Positions 9,742 to 18,733 of a stretch of 64,000 bases of DNA are shown here, one piece after another. The notes under the pieces were generated by a model. It did no database searches and was not told where the DNA came from. It was given only the letters and a program-made list of their open reading frames with translations. Source of the stretch: Tetramitus jugosus (taxonomy: Eukaryota > Heterolobosea > Eutetramitea > Acrasida > Vahlkampfiidae); the NCBI GenBank assembly GCA_937625935.1, contig OW569351.1, positions 62,001 to 126,000 of the forward strand, in the 5' to 3' direction. Each line of letters begins with the position of its first letter. The stretch's first letter is position 1. The position numbers and the translations under genes are program-made.

Positions 9742-12621
9742 CTAAGCCAGATAGTTGATAATGGTTGAGTCCTTTTCGTCTCTTGCAATAAATTCTCGTT
9801 CAATCAAGGTTTCAATCCTTTGTTTGATCATTCGTACTTCGGGTTTGAAGTAGACCAACAATTGCTTTGCACACTCGTCCACCAAAGCTTTATAGCTCAT
9901 TGCTTTTCTTGCTTTAATAACTCTAATCAATGCCGCTTCGATTGAATATTTTCTCTCTTGGTCAACTGTTTCTTTCACTTCCTTCTTCTCCTGAGCACTT
10001 TGACTCGTGACATCTGTTGAATCGGCAATCTTAATTTTTGTTAGGTTGGATTTGAAATCTTCGTTCACCACGAATTCACTGTCAACATTGGTGGCACCAC
10101 CGTTGTTGGATGCTCTCAGCTTGACGAGCTTGCATTTGGTTGATGCTAGCTTTTTGAAAATGTCAGCAATGTGTTTGTGAGAGGAGATATTCAAGTTTGT
10201 TGCAACTTGTCGAATACTGAGTGATTCATCCTTTCTCAATTGGTTGAATAGCAGTAAAACACATGTGTGAAGCGTAGGTAGAGTCAATTCGTATTGGCCT
10301 GACCAGAATCGTGCTACAATTGTGGCATTTCCTGCTGAATGTACCCACGATAACTTTCTTCCCTTGGATGTATGCAAAGTGTAAAAACCATTGAACGTTT
10401 GAATACATTCATCCAACTCTCTGGGCCATAATTGATTCAAATTTGGTTGCAGAGCTGGCCAATATCCATGCGTCAGTATCAGTGGCTTGAATACAATACC
10501 ATTGATAGAGTTATTTGGTTTCTCTGGAGACTTCTGTTCATCATGGTGCTTGCCTTGGTGTGAGGTGAACGCTTGGACAATATTCTGATTATTTGATACA
10601 TCTCTGACCATTCCTTCCATTCTAAAGGTAAAATGAAGTCCAAAATTGGTTTTCAGTTTAGCTAACATGACTCGTTCATCATACATCGAGGTATCATCAC
10701 AACGGCTAATCAATCGATGGGCCAATTGCCTATGGTACAGCGTTTGGAGAATGTCTTTGTCTTGAACGAGTTTGAAAACAGATATGATCTTGTCAAGTTT
10801 TCTCGCATCAAGCGAACCAGATTTCAATAGTTGATCACTAAAAGACAATGCTCGTAACATAACAGAGGGCCTACTTTGATTCTCTTCCGCGTCAGAGGAC
10901 ATCATGTTTGATATTGTAGTTTTCAATAGGCCATGCAGTTCCTTTTGTCCAAAAAAGTTCTTGTCGATCATGCTTCGCATCATCTGAGCATAGTGCAAAA
11001 TATCATCGATCGTTTGTTCTTCAGCACTATTCTGAGCAATCGAAAGAGAATCGCTACTAGGTGCATTTAGCGTAAAGTTCTGGAAGATTTGATCTCCTTC
11101 AGTCGTTAGATAAATTTGCAGATATTGCTGGAATAGTTGATTCGCTGTGCTATCATGCCTAAATAGATTATAGATATCAATCTTTTCCAAGTCTGAATAG
11201 TTTTGGAAGTCGCCAAACAGTCCCGATAATATTTGTTTCATGTCAATCTCGTTCAATGGTTTAGCAATTCGAAGTAGTTTCAACAAAGCGACTGCGAAGA
11301 ATCTCTTCTTACAGCTTACTAGATACTTTGGCGAATTTCCGCCTTGATCATTTCTTACAGTCTTAATTTTGTCCTTAAATGATGCATATGAAATGGTAAA
11401 GTCAGTTGTGTTGTCATAATCTATCCCAATGTCTACTTCAGCGATCGGAAAGCTATACACAACCTTCGAAAAGAAAAATAAACGAGGGATTTCAAACCTG
11501 ACAGAACCATCAGCAATCACCATTTTCCCTTCTTTCACATCTCTTCGGTCATTTAAATTGGTACTTGTTACTTTGAAGCTCTTCTTCTCTTGCTTTGTTA
11601 GAACGCGCTTCAATTTTTCATAATATCGCACGTCCAGCACGACAATTTCCATCCAACCATTCGCATCCAAATATCGATTCACTAATTTTTCAGTATCAAA
11701 GAATATTTGCATGAGATAGGTTCCTGATTGATTAGGTACAATTGTCAATTGAATCTTTCCGTCTTGAATATCGTGAACCGTTGTGAAGTTGGGGTTATTA
11801 AGACTCATTTTCATATCGAAAAGCACCGATATTTGATTGAGATTAGATCGAGTGGCGTTCACTACATTTCCATACTGATCATGCAACTCTACCTGTAGTA
11901 AAATTGGACGAGAGGCACAGAGTACTGTATCCCTCACACTATTCAATTCTCCTGTTAGTTCACACTTGGAGGCATCAATTGAACCAGGTGCCACATTGAT
12001 TTTGAATGGACTTCCATGAACATGTTCATTCAACACTTTGACATGCACCTTGTATTGTCCACTGATTGTTGGAATGAAACTGACTTGTCGAACATTGTTC
12101 ATAGATGGTAGAGAAGAGGATTCCTGTGGAGAAGTGGCTTGAGGGACAAGATCCATCACTCCAGTGACCAATATCTGGATTGAAGAAGGATGAATCACTT
12201 GATTTTCTTCGTTGCCAAACTCCTTACCATGATCATCAGCCAAGTAGAGTGAGAAATCAATAGAGTTACCAACCGTGTAGTTCAAAGTGGTAGATAAACC
12301 TCTGATATAGCAATACTTGGGACAAAGAACAGGTTCTTTAGGAACAATCAGCTGCTGAACAGACTGAAAAACGGTTTGAGAAACCGAGGGAGAAGGTTTG
12401 GAGTCTTCTTGTTGGTTGGCAGTTCCCCAAACAGCCCCAGAAATGGAGGACCACAAGGAGCTAAAGAAACCTTTCACACATTGAGAAATACTCTGTTGAT
12501 CTTGACCACCTTGTCGTAGTCCGCCGCGGTTATTCATTTGGCGCCTATTTTGCTTTCCGGAGCACGGGGAGAGGAGAAAAAATAAAGAGGAGATACCCAG
12601 GAGGAGTATCAGAAAGCTCAT
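9742..12621 (-). CDS. Filamin-repeat/cullin fusion with signal-peptide-like N terminus
   Basis: 959 residues from the ATG at 12621; the frame is open further up only from TTG. Residues 1-22 (MSFLILLLGISSLFFLLSPC...) form a classic hydrophobic export signal. The next ATG, at 12537, would give a form without it. Two filamin/Ig-like repeats follow at about 110-213 (ending YKVHVKVLNEHVHGSPFKI) and 214-340. A cullin homology region follows: DILQTLYHRQLAHRL (about 627) and LTHGYWPALQP (about 720). A C-terminal winged-helix neddylation domain is at about 887-958, with candidate Nedd8 lysine in RVIKARK (about 902) and the canonical cullin ending YLA. Cullins scaffold RING E3 ligases; their N-terminal helical repeats bind substrate adaptors. 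Here that half looks shortened and preceded by filamin repeats, which are protein-binding modules. The fusion is unbroken in one frame. Confidence 0.8.
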   Translation of the reverse strand: MSFLILLLGISSLFFLLSPCSGKQNRRQMNNRGGLRQGGQDQQSISQCVKGFFSSLWSSISGAVWGTANQQEDSKPSPSVSQTVFQSVQQLIVPKEPVLCPKYCYIRGLSTTLNYTVGNSIDFSLYLADDHGKEFGNEENQVIHPSSIQILVTGVMDLVPQATSPQESSSLPSMNNVRQVSFIPTISGQYKVHVKVLNEHVHGSPFKINVAPGSIDASKCELTGELNSVRDTVLCASRPILLQVELHDQYGNVVNATRSNLNQISVLFDMKMSLNNPNFTTVHDIQDGKIQLTIVPNQSGTYLMQIFFDTEKLVNRYLDANGWMEIVVLDVRYYEKLKRVLTKQEKKSFKVTSTNLNDRRDVKEGKMVIADGSVRFEIPRLFFFSKVVYSFPIAEVDIGIDYDNTTDFTISYASFKDKIKTVRNDQGGNSPKYLVSCKKRFFAVALLKLLRIAKPLNEIDMKQILSGLFGDFQNYSDLEKIDIYNLFRHDSTANQLFQQYLQIYLTTEGDQIFQNFTLNAPSSDSLSIAQNSAEEQTIDDILHYAQMMRSMIDKNFFGQKELHGLLKTTISNMMSSDAEENQSRPSVMLRALSFSDQLLKSGSLDARKLDKIISVFKLVQDKDILQTLYHRQLAHRLISRCDDTSMYDERVMLAKLKTNFGLHFTFRMEGMVRDVSNNQNIVQAFTSHQGKHHDEQKSPEKPNNSINGIVFKPLILTHGYWPALQPNLNQLWPRELDECIQTFNGFYTLHTSKGRKLSWVHSAGNATIVARFWSGQYELTLPTLHTCVLLLFNQLRKDESLSIRQVATNLNISSHKHIADIFKKLASTKCKLVKLRASNNGGATNVDSEFVVNEDFKSNLTKIKIADSTDVTSQSAQEKKEVKETVDQERKYSIEAALIRVIKARKAMSYKALVDECAKQLLVYFKPEVRMIKQRIETLIEREFIARDEKDSTIINYLA

Positions 12622-13036
12622 TGAATTTTTAGTTGAATGATAATTGCAGCGATGATTATCATGCAATTTGTTTTGTTGGTGGTCTTTCGTTAGAAAAGAA
12701 CAGATCCGTTTGCATGTTCAAATAAAGAACATGATTTTCTGCAGGAATGAGCAAAACTCCGTCAAACTACAGTCTCGTTGTAAACAAATGATGACAGAAT
12801 AGTACAAGAGGCTTCAGATTGAAAAACCAAGGAATTCAGCCATTGGCTCAATCAGGGATAAAGCTGGAATCATCCGACAAAAAGTGTTATATTTTAAGGA
12901 ATGGAGTTGACTGATCTTGGTTGTGCAGTGGAGCACAAGGAAACCACCGGGAAACTCACTCGTTCTTTCAAATTAAACGACATATGTCCCCACAAAAACC
13001 CATTCATCACCTACCCAGTTTCGTTTTAAATTGATC
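12622..13036. other. Divergent promoter region
   Basis: 415 bp between the divergent filamin-cullin gene and the four-helix membrane protein gene. AT-rich with short A/T runs. No open frame with recognisable content and no RNA gene was found; it presumably holds both promoters. Confidence 0.4.
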
Positions 13037-13831
13037 ATGCAGAAGAGATTAAGATTTCAATCGCTAAACGAGGATCCCGAGCTCCAAAAAACCGATGCAG
13101 TCAGAGACAAGCCCACAGTTATTGAAAAGGACATCCCTCTTTCAACCAAGGAAACTTTGGAGACAGCAGCCAAAGAAAAATTGTATCAACTCAAGTCTTC
13201 GGTCGAGAGACGAGTGTTGATTACTCGAATGCTATGGAAGAGTACTCTGTTTGTAACTGCTTTGCTCTATTTTTTCAACTTTCTGTTCCTGTACTTTGGA
13301 ACCATATTTGAGACGGAACTGGCTCAACCACAAAAGTTTTTCGGTTTCAAGGAAGGTCAACACAAGCATTTACAAAGAACAAATGGTGTACTGTGGTTAC
13401 TAATGTCTGCAGTCAACGTTTTTGCTTTGGCAAAGGACGAGAACAGAGGAAGTACATCTACCTTGTTGTTCAGTGCTCTGTGTAATGCAACCGTCTCTCT
13501 GCACTATGCTCTGGAGATGCTTTACTTTGGTGGAATGAGACTTGAAGTGTTGGCTATTCAATTGTTCATTGTCAGTATCAACGGTTATTGGACCATGGTT
13601 GATTACAAGCAGAGGAGAAGAGTTCATGAATTACGAGGAGAGAATCCCGATTTGGCTCTCAAAGATTATGATGAAGGATTAAGGAGCAGAATCATTAGAA
13701 AATTGGTATTGTTCAAGTGGGGAAGAGGAGCTTCACCAGAACAAAGTCAACGATCCATTCTTGAACAAGAGACAATACCATCGATAAAAGTAGAGTCTCC
13801 CATGGTAAGTCAAGCAACAACAAATGCCTAA
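13037..13831 (+). CDS. Four-helix membrane protein of unknown function
   Basis: 264 residues from the ATG at 13037, two codons after an in-frame TTG. The N-terminal ~65 residues are charged. Four hydrophobic segments follow, at about 72-93 (TLFVTALLYFFNFLFLYFG), 117-135, 145-165 and 171-190. A basic segment (DYKQRRRVHELRG) then leads into a polar C-terminal tail of about 70 residues. No catalytic motif was recognised. The size and four-helix layout are compatible with small ER proteins such as the ERG28 type, but this is only a shape match. It converges with the RCC1 gene, with 93 bp between stops. Confidence 0.6.
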   Translation: MQKRLRFQSLNEDPELQKTDAVRDKPTVIEKDIPLSTKETLETAAKEKLYQLKSSVERRVLITRMLWKSTLFVTALLYFFNFLFLYFGTIFETELAQPQKFFGFKEGQHKHLQRTNGVLWLLMSAVNVFALAKDENRGSTSTLLFSALCNATVSLHYALEMLYFGGMRLEVLAIQLFIVSINGYWTMVDYKQRRRVHELRGENPDLALKDYDEGLRSRIIRKLVLFKWGRGASPEQSQRSILEQETIPSIKVESPMVSQATTNA

Positions 13832-13924
13832 GGCTTAACAAATAAACTATCATTAATCAAGGGCAAAACATTGTTTATTGACACAACTGCTAACAAGGGA
13901 TTCAAACGACCGTGATTTCTTCGA

Positions 13925-15289
13925 TCACCAAACAACAGTAATATCACACAGCTTTCCTCTTTGTTGAGCAGCGAGTAACTTTTCAGACATGGTAGAGTTA
14001 GTTTTCGTAACGCTGTACAAAAGGGTATGATAACCGTTGTGAGCACAAGCCACACGCAATTCACTGTGAAGAGGATCATAGGAAGCTCCAGGCAAACAAA
14101 CTTCAATCAGTTCACCATCTTGAGCTTGTAGTGAATAGGAGCTAAAGCCACACTTTCTTTCACCACATGCATAGATGCCTCCCTCCTTCGTTGTAAACAC
14201 AGTATAGTTTGCTCCACAACTGAAATCGAGCACCGTACCTATTGGCAGAGGAATATCACATACAATTAATTGCTTGTCAATGGTAGGAAACCCCAAACCT
14301 CCATGGTAGTTCTCTCCACAACCATAAAACTTGTTTGATTCTGTTCGAAAGACTGTAAAGTGTTTACCGCATCTTGCATCGACGAGTTTCTCGAACAGAG
14401 GGATACCATACACCAGAGCAGGACTAACAACGGATTCATTGGGTGAAATAGAGTCAAAACCACATTGACCATAATTGTCAAAACCCCAAGAGTACGCTGA
14501 TCCATCCTCTGCTATCACAACAGAATGGAATTCACCACACACGACCGTCTTGATCGCTACCACTCCCCAGAGATCAGAATGATCCACCTTGTTAGGAGTT
14601 AGACTATGTTGTTGAGGGTGTCCCTGTCCCAGGGATCCAAAACCACAATACCCTGAAGTATACACACAGTTATCAACAGTGACAAACACTGTATGATAAG
14701 CGCCAGGAGCAACCAGCTTTAACTTTTTGCCTTCAATGTTCTCCATTTTTGCAACACCATAAATGTTCTTTGGTGGAGCTACACCGCACTCACCATTGAG
14801 GTTGTATCCTGCTACATACAAGCACTCATACCCTTCACTGATGAAAAGTGAGTGAAGATTTCCACACTTGGTCTCCACAATATTACAATCGGTCAACTCT
14901 GGTATCAACGTTACTTGATTTACAGTCAAAATTGAATCAGCCATTGCGCAGCCACCACTAGAATTACGACCACAACTAAACACACGTCGATGGTTGGTCA
15001 CAAACAGTGAATGATGCTCACCGCAAGACACATTGACAATGTATTCACTGGGAGCCAATATTTCCTGGTCAGATGCAAACTCTTCCCCAATAGAACCGTA
15101 CTGTACCACTTGAGCAAACGTCTGAACAAGTTCCGATCTTATCCCGTTGTCCGTGTCATGCACCAGATACTGATCCATGTTGCCTATATGTGCATAGTAT
15201 GAGCGATTGAATCCGGTTTGGTGATGGTTGGAGTACCCAGCACCGTACACATTCAATTTCCTTTGAATCTTGTGCTCTGCTTGTGGCAT
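13925..15289 (-). CDS. RCC1-repeat protein ending at a BTB-like stub
   Basis: The preferred start is the ATG at 15289 (MPQAEHKIQRKLNVYGAG), giving 454 residues; an ATG at 15400 would add 37 residues that read like leader. Six or seven RCC1 blades are visible from repeats of the type (V)xCGExHSLF...xRxVxSxGxNxxGxCG, for example NVSCGEHHSLFVTNHRRVFS and VVCGEFHSVVIAEDGSAYSW. RCC1 propellers act in Ran exchange or as protein-interaction domains; nothing here points to Ran specifically. The last residues, QRGKLCDITVVW, look like the first strand of a BTB domain (LCDVTLVV in many BTB proteins), and a TGA cuts it there. The protein may be a truncated RCC1-BTB protein. Confidence 0.8.
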   Translation of the reverse strand: MPQAEHKIQRKLNVYGAGYSNHHQTGFNRSYYAHIGNMDQYLVHDTDNGIRSELVQTFAQVVQYGSIGEEFASDQEILAPSEYIVNVSCGEHHSLFVTNHRRVFSCGRNSSGGCAMADSILTVNQVTLIPELTDCNIVETKCGNLHSLFISEGYECLYVAGYNLNGECGVAPPKNIYGVAKMENIEGKKLKLVAPGAYHTVFVTVDNCVYTSGYCGFGSLGQGHPQQHSLTPNKVDHSDLWGVVAIKTVVCGEFHSVVIAEDGSAYSWGFDNYGQCGFDSISPNESVVSPALVYGIPLFEKLVDARCGKHFTVFRTESNKFYGCGENYHGGLGFPTIDKQLIVCDIPLPIGTVLDFSCGANYTVFTTKEGGIYACGERKCGFSSYSLQAQDGELIEVCLPGASYDPLHSELRVACAHNGYHTLLYSVTKTNSTMSEKLLAAQQRGKLCDITVVW

Positions 15290-15688
15290 GATGCTCGTTT
15301 TGTTCGTGTTGTCAAAGAACTGTGAAAAACGAAAAAAATTCACTGCAGCTACCTCTTTTCCTTGTTCACAGAAGTTTATGCTTTCTTTTCCACCCGTCAT
15401 ACCATTGCAGGAGGAACTCTTTGCTTACCCATCCAGGTATCTGAGTCAAATGATAGACTTCATTCGATACACTCCTGTGAGACATGTCGTCTCGGAACCG
15501 CAATTCAATTCGCTATTGTCCACGCCTCTTCGCTAATGAGTCTTTATAGACTTTACAAATTCACTCAATGCAGGAGTACCCATACATTACTATTTCTCGC
15601 GGCAGTATCTCCCTGTGATTCTTTTTATCCATAAATTCTGCCGGGACCTTTAGCCCCTTTTTTTTTTTTTTTTTTTAATACAACAAAT
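15290..15688. other. Intergenic region holding an upstream element and long T tract
   Basis: About 400 bp upstream of the RCC1 gene (reading away from it). GGGACCTTTAGCCCC occurs at 15643-15657, followed directly by 19 T (15658-15676). No supported protein gene; open frames here have no family features. Confidence 0.45.
15643..15657 (+). promoter_or_regulatory. 15-base element, copy 1 (GGGACCTTTAGCCCC)
   Basis: Identical to the copy at 15861-15875. It lies 46 bases before the first hairpin of the candidate structured RNA, close to the 45-base offset between copy 2 and tRNA-Val. A shared role as a small-RNA promoter element is an inference from identity and spacing. Confidence 0.4.
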
Positions 15689-15840
15689 GGTGCGTGAGCA
15701 CCACGTTGCGGAACTTTTATTTTTCTTTTGTTTGAGAGCAGGCTTGCCTACTCTCAATTGTCTAACATGGTGTGGTGCTTGCCCAGTGGAGTGGCAGGCC
15801 TACGCAACAGGATTCATTCTCTTCTTGGAATGTTGTTTTG
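15689..15840 (+). ncRNA. Candidate structured non-coding RNA
   Basis: Three hairpins can be read in series. GGTGC-GTGA-GCACC at 15689-15702 has a GNRA-type tetraloop. An 11-bp stem with one mismatch lies around 15731-15757 (TTGAGAG...CTCTCAA). GCTTGCC/GGCAGGC forms a 7-bp stem with a 9-base loop near 15779-15801. Between the first two lies ACTTTTATTTTTC, which resembles an Sm-site or U-rich linker. TTTT at 15836-15839 could end a Pol III transcript, but the earlier T runs would also stop Pol III. I could not match it to U1, U2, U4, U5, U6, SRP or RNase P RNA. Boundaries are guesses and the transcript is unproven. Confidence 0.3.
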
Positions 15841-15860
15841 ATCCCTTCTTCAGGGATTCG

Positions 15861-15875
15861 GGGACCTTTAGCCCC
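15861..15875 (+). promoter_or_regulatory. 15-base element, copy 2, 45 bases before tRNA-Val
   Basis: GGGACCTTTAGCCCC, identical to copy 1, starting 45 bases upstream of the tRNA 5' end. Pol III genes in some lineages carry upstream elements at such a distance. The role is inferred from repetition and position only. Confidence 0.4.
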
Positions 15876-15905
15876 CAATATATGGTGAAATGGATGAAAG
15901 TATCA

Positions 15906-15979
15906 GCGGTTGTAGATCAGTTGGTTAGATCGTGAGCTTAACACGCTCAAGGTCGCCGGTTCGATCCCGGTCAATCGTA
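15906..15979 (+). tRNA. tRNA-Val (anticodon AAC)
   Basis: 74 bases folding as a complete cloverleaf. The acceptor stem is GCGGTTG with CAATCGT (two G-U pairs). The D arm is GATC-AGTTGGTTA-GATC. The anticodon arm is TGAGC-TTAACAC-GCTCA with anticodon AAC. The variable loop is AGGTC. The T arm is GCCGG-TTCGATC-CCGGT, and the discriminator is A at 15979. A and B boxes are intact and there is no intron. TTTT at 15983-15986 is a Pol III terminator four bases downstream. The wobble A would be read as inosine after editing. CCA is not encoded, as expected for a nuclear gene. Confidence 0.95.
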
Positions 15980-15982
15980 CAC

Positions 15983-15986
15983 TTTT
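15983..15986 (+). terminator. Pol III terminator of tRNA-Val
   Basis: TTTT four bases after the discriminator base, backed up by TTTTT at 15991-15995. Confidence 0.75.
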
Positions 15987-16123
15987 CGTATTTTTATCCG
16001 CCACTTTACAAAGAGCATTGTATGTTGACAGATGCTGTATTCGCATCTTTTGTTGGAACCAAACGAAATCACAAACAATCACTCTTTCTTCTCAATCACT
16101 CACTCCTCTCTGTCCAGTACATC

Positions 16124-18703
16124 ATGAACTTTACAAAGGAGGATTACAAAAGCTTACGCGTCCATTTCTCTGTGAAGATGGACGCTTCGAAACTCGATCT
16201 TCCTATCGAGTCAAGTTGTACCGATGAATCTAATGATACCACTTTAACGAAACAACCACCTCTTCTCTGCAATGAAGACGTAGTCGTCGCTGTTGTTGGT
16301 AATTGTGAAGAACTGGGACGATGGAATCCGAGCAAGTCACTTCACTTGACATGCATGAATGTGACACAGCCAAACATGTGGCAAGGTTACACTGTCATTC
16401 GAACACAGACATCGACGCCGACTCCCACTCCTAAAACGCCACAGACACCAGAGTCACCCATCTCTGCTTCGGCTGCCTTCCAACAAATTCATTCTGCGAT
16501 GACCAAGGGAAGTTATTGTGCAGTGTCGTCTCCGAGTAGTAGTGTGAATAGCATGGAGTTGTCTGTCAATGGTTCATTGCCTCCACAAACGATTGAATAC
16601 AAGTATATTGTGTTGAGAAGAGTTGTGGAGCAAGAACAAGAAGAATGTGAAGCAGCAGACAATCAAGCGACTCCCGAACAAACCATTCAGATTGAGGTTG
16701 ACCGAGTCAATGAAAACGGAAGCAAAACACCAACCATCGAAAAACCATTGAATGGTCATCTCAAAACTACTCCACACATGTTACTAACGAGCAAGGGCAG
16801 TGTTCCTCAGTGGGAGTTGTTGAGATGGGAAACGATTGTGGGCAATCGAAAGATTCAAGCACCTGCAGACGCACTTTCGATTGAAGTGTTTGACGGAGAG
16901 TTTGGAGAAATCGATGTTACGAAACCTCATTCAAAGCAGTTTGTCGACGAAGGATGGCTAGTCGATCCGAACAAGATTGAATTGAGAATCAATCTGGGAA
17001 CATATCAAAAGTATGGGTCAACACCGTTGAAACTGTATCATCCACAGTACAAGGATGCTTCGTTCAACATTCAGATGTTATTGGTCAATTATCCATGCAA
17101 GAAGGGTCAATCAAGGAGGCCCTTCAGAGCTCAGTTGAGTCGATGGGTGTATGAAAATGAACAAGACACTGTAGGAAAGCCAGTGTCCCTACATGATGAG
17201 CAGATTGATGCTTGGAAGGATGGTGATATTCAAATTTTCAGTACGTACACATCGAATCTGGCAAATAAGGCAGTGGAGGTGAACATTCTTACAACGGGTC
17301 CGTCCAGTGAACTCATTGGAAAAGCCATAATCATTCCACAGATGGTTCTACCTCCCATGTTCAACAAGGAGCACTCCAACCTGAACAATAACAGAAATGG
17401 TGGTCATTTGAACTTGCCAATCATTGGTGTGTTGAACAACTCCCATGCACATGATCATGACGGATTGGCTACCAATTTGACAGTGATTGGCGAATTGAAT
17501 TGCAATTATTTGATCGCAAGGCCGTTTGAGCATCCAGAGAACAATCTATCGACGCTATGGAGAACACATTGGTTAACAAATGGCAAGACGTTGAATATTG
17601 GGCACAGAGGAATGGGAAGATCATATCGCCAAGTCGCTCCTTATCCCAAGGCCACACTCACAGAGAACACAATCCTATCCCTCGTTGGTGCCGCGCAGAA
17701 CGGAGCCGATTTTGTTGAATTCGATGTTCACTTAACAAAAGACTATGTACCTGTGGTGTACCATGACCTGACGTTCAGTGTAGATTTAAAGAGAGCGTGG
17801 TCCCAGGACAAGCACAAGGGTCACAACAGCTACAAGGAAAACATGGAAGTGTCAGTGCATGATCTAACATTGGAACAGCTGAGGAGAGTCAAGACGAATC
17901 CCATACCAAAGCACAAGCACATTTTCGAAACATTGACAAGTCAACTGGTTGACTATTGGAGTGATGTACTGGAGAATCAGCAGCAGAAACAGCAATCCAC
18001 ATCGGCAACAGGTTCTCCACACAGAGTAAACTCTCCATGCAAGGACAAGACCAAGAGTAGCCCTACATCCACAAATTACATGCAGCAAGAGATTGCTCGA
18101 TTCAAGTCATTGATCGAACAGGTACCAACTCTGGAAGAAGCGCTTAAAGCAGTTCCTCAACAGGTGGGATTCAATATCGAAATCAAGTACCCAGAAACTA
18201 CGACCCAGAAGATTACATTCTTCGATATGAACTTTTTTGTCGACACAATCTTGAAAGCTCTATTCGATCATGCTGGTAGTAGAAGAATCATTCTATCTTG
18301 TTTTGACCCTGATATTTGTACGTTGTGTCGATTGAAGCAACCCAGATATCCCGTCTTCTTTCTAACAAGCGGAGGTCATATCGATATCTTGGAAGATGTT
18401 CGATGTAATTCAATCGAACAGGCACTCATGTTTGCCAAGACGGAAAGATTGCTCGGTATTATTCCTTGCTCGACTCCCCTGCTCCAAAATCTAAAGTTGA
18501 TCGATCGAATTAAGAAGGAGGGTATCGTTCTGTTCACATGGGGAGACGACAACAATGATGAGAAGAACATTGAACTACAGAGAGAACGTGGTGTCGATGC
18601 TGTCATCTATGATAATATTGGTGGAGTAAGTGGAGTGAAAATGGCAGAGCCGTCTGCAATGCCTCAACCAGAGCCCACCTCTACCCAAGAACAAGTAAAA
18701 TAA
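16124..18703 (+). CDS. GPCPD1: GPCPD1-like glycerophosphocholine phosphodiesterase (CBM20 + GDPD)
   Basis: The start is the ATG at 16124 (MNFTKEDYKSLRVHFSV); the open frame extends upstream through the tRNA gene and must not be used. It gives 859 residues. The N terminus is a CBM20-like starch-binding fold (VAVVGNCEELGRWNPSKSLHL, about 50-70). A middle domain typical of GPCPD1 is at about 230-470. A glycerophosphodiester phosphodiesterase barrel follows: IGHRGMGRS (about 490), ENTILSL, FVEFDVHLTKDYVPVVYHD with catalytic and metal residues, and VGFNIEIKYP. The barrel carries a Gln/Ser-rich insert around 615-650. The family hydrolyses glycerophosphocholine to glycerol-3-phosphate and choline in the cytosol. 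The tRNA gene ends 144 bp upstream, so the leader is short. Confidence 0.93.
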   Translation: MNFTKEDYKSLRVHFSVKMDASKLDLPIESSCTDESNDTTLTKQPPLLCNEDVVVAVVGNCEELGRWNPSKSLHLTCMNVTQPNMWQGYTVIRTQTSTPTPTPKTPQTPESPISASAAFQQIHSAMTKGSYCAVSSPSSSVNSMELSVNGSLPPQTIEYKYIVLRRVVEQEQEECEAADNQATPEQTIQIEVDRVNENGSKTPTIEKPLNGHLKTTPHMLLTSKGSVPQWELLRWETIVGNRKIQAPADALSIEVFDGEFGEIDVTKPHSKQFVDEGWLVDPNKIELRINLGTYQKYGSTPLKLYHPQYKDASFNIQMLLVNYPCKKGQSRRPFRAQLSRWVYENEQDTVGKPVSLHDEQIDAWKDGDIQIFSTYTSNLANKAVEVNILTTGPSSELIGKAIIIPQMVLPPMFNKEHSNLNNNRNGGHLNLPIIGVLNNSHAHDHDGLATNLTVIGELNCNYLIARPFEHPENNLSTLWRTHWLTNGKTLNIGHRGMGRSYRQVAPYPKATLTENTILSLVGAAQNGADFVEFDVHLTKDYVPVVYHDLTFSVDLKRAWSQDKHKGHNSYKENMEVSVHDLTLEQLRRVKTNPIPKHKHIFETLTSQLVDYWSDVLENQQQKQQSTSATGSPHRVNSPCKDKTKSSPTSTNYMQQEIARFKSLIEQVPTLEEALKAVPQQVGFNIEIKYPETTTQKITFFDMNFFVDTILKALFDHAGSRRIILSCFDPDICTLCRLKQPRYPVFFLTSGGHIDILEDVRCNSIEQALMFAKTERLLGIIPCSTPLLQNLKLIDRIKKEGIVLFTWGDDNNDEKNIELQRERGVDAVIYDNIGGVSGVKMAEPSAMPQPEPTSTQEQVK

Positions 18704-18733
18704 ACAAATATACCTCCTCTTGGCAAACAGCTT

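Noticed and set aside
13880-13915. tRNA T-arm-like GGATTCAAACGACC on the minus side
   Set aside because: No matching acceptor, anticodon or D arm could be built around it.
15932-16123. N-terminal extension of the GPCPD1 gene reaching into the tRNA
   Set aside because: The extension overlaps tRNA-Val and reads Arg/Ser-rich non-conserved sequence; the ATG at 16124 starts the conserved protein.
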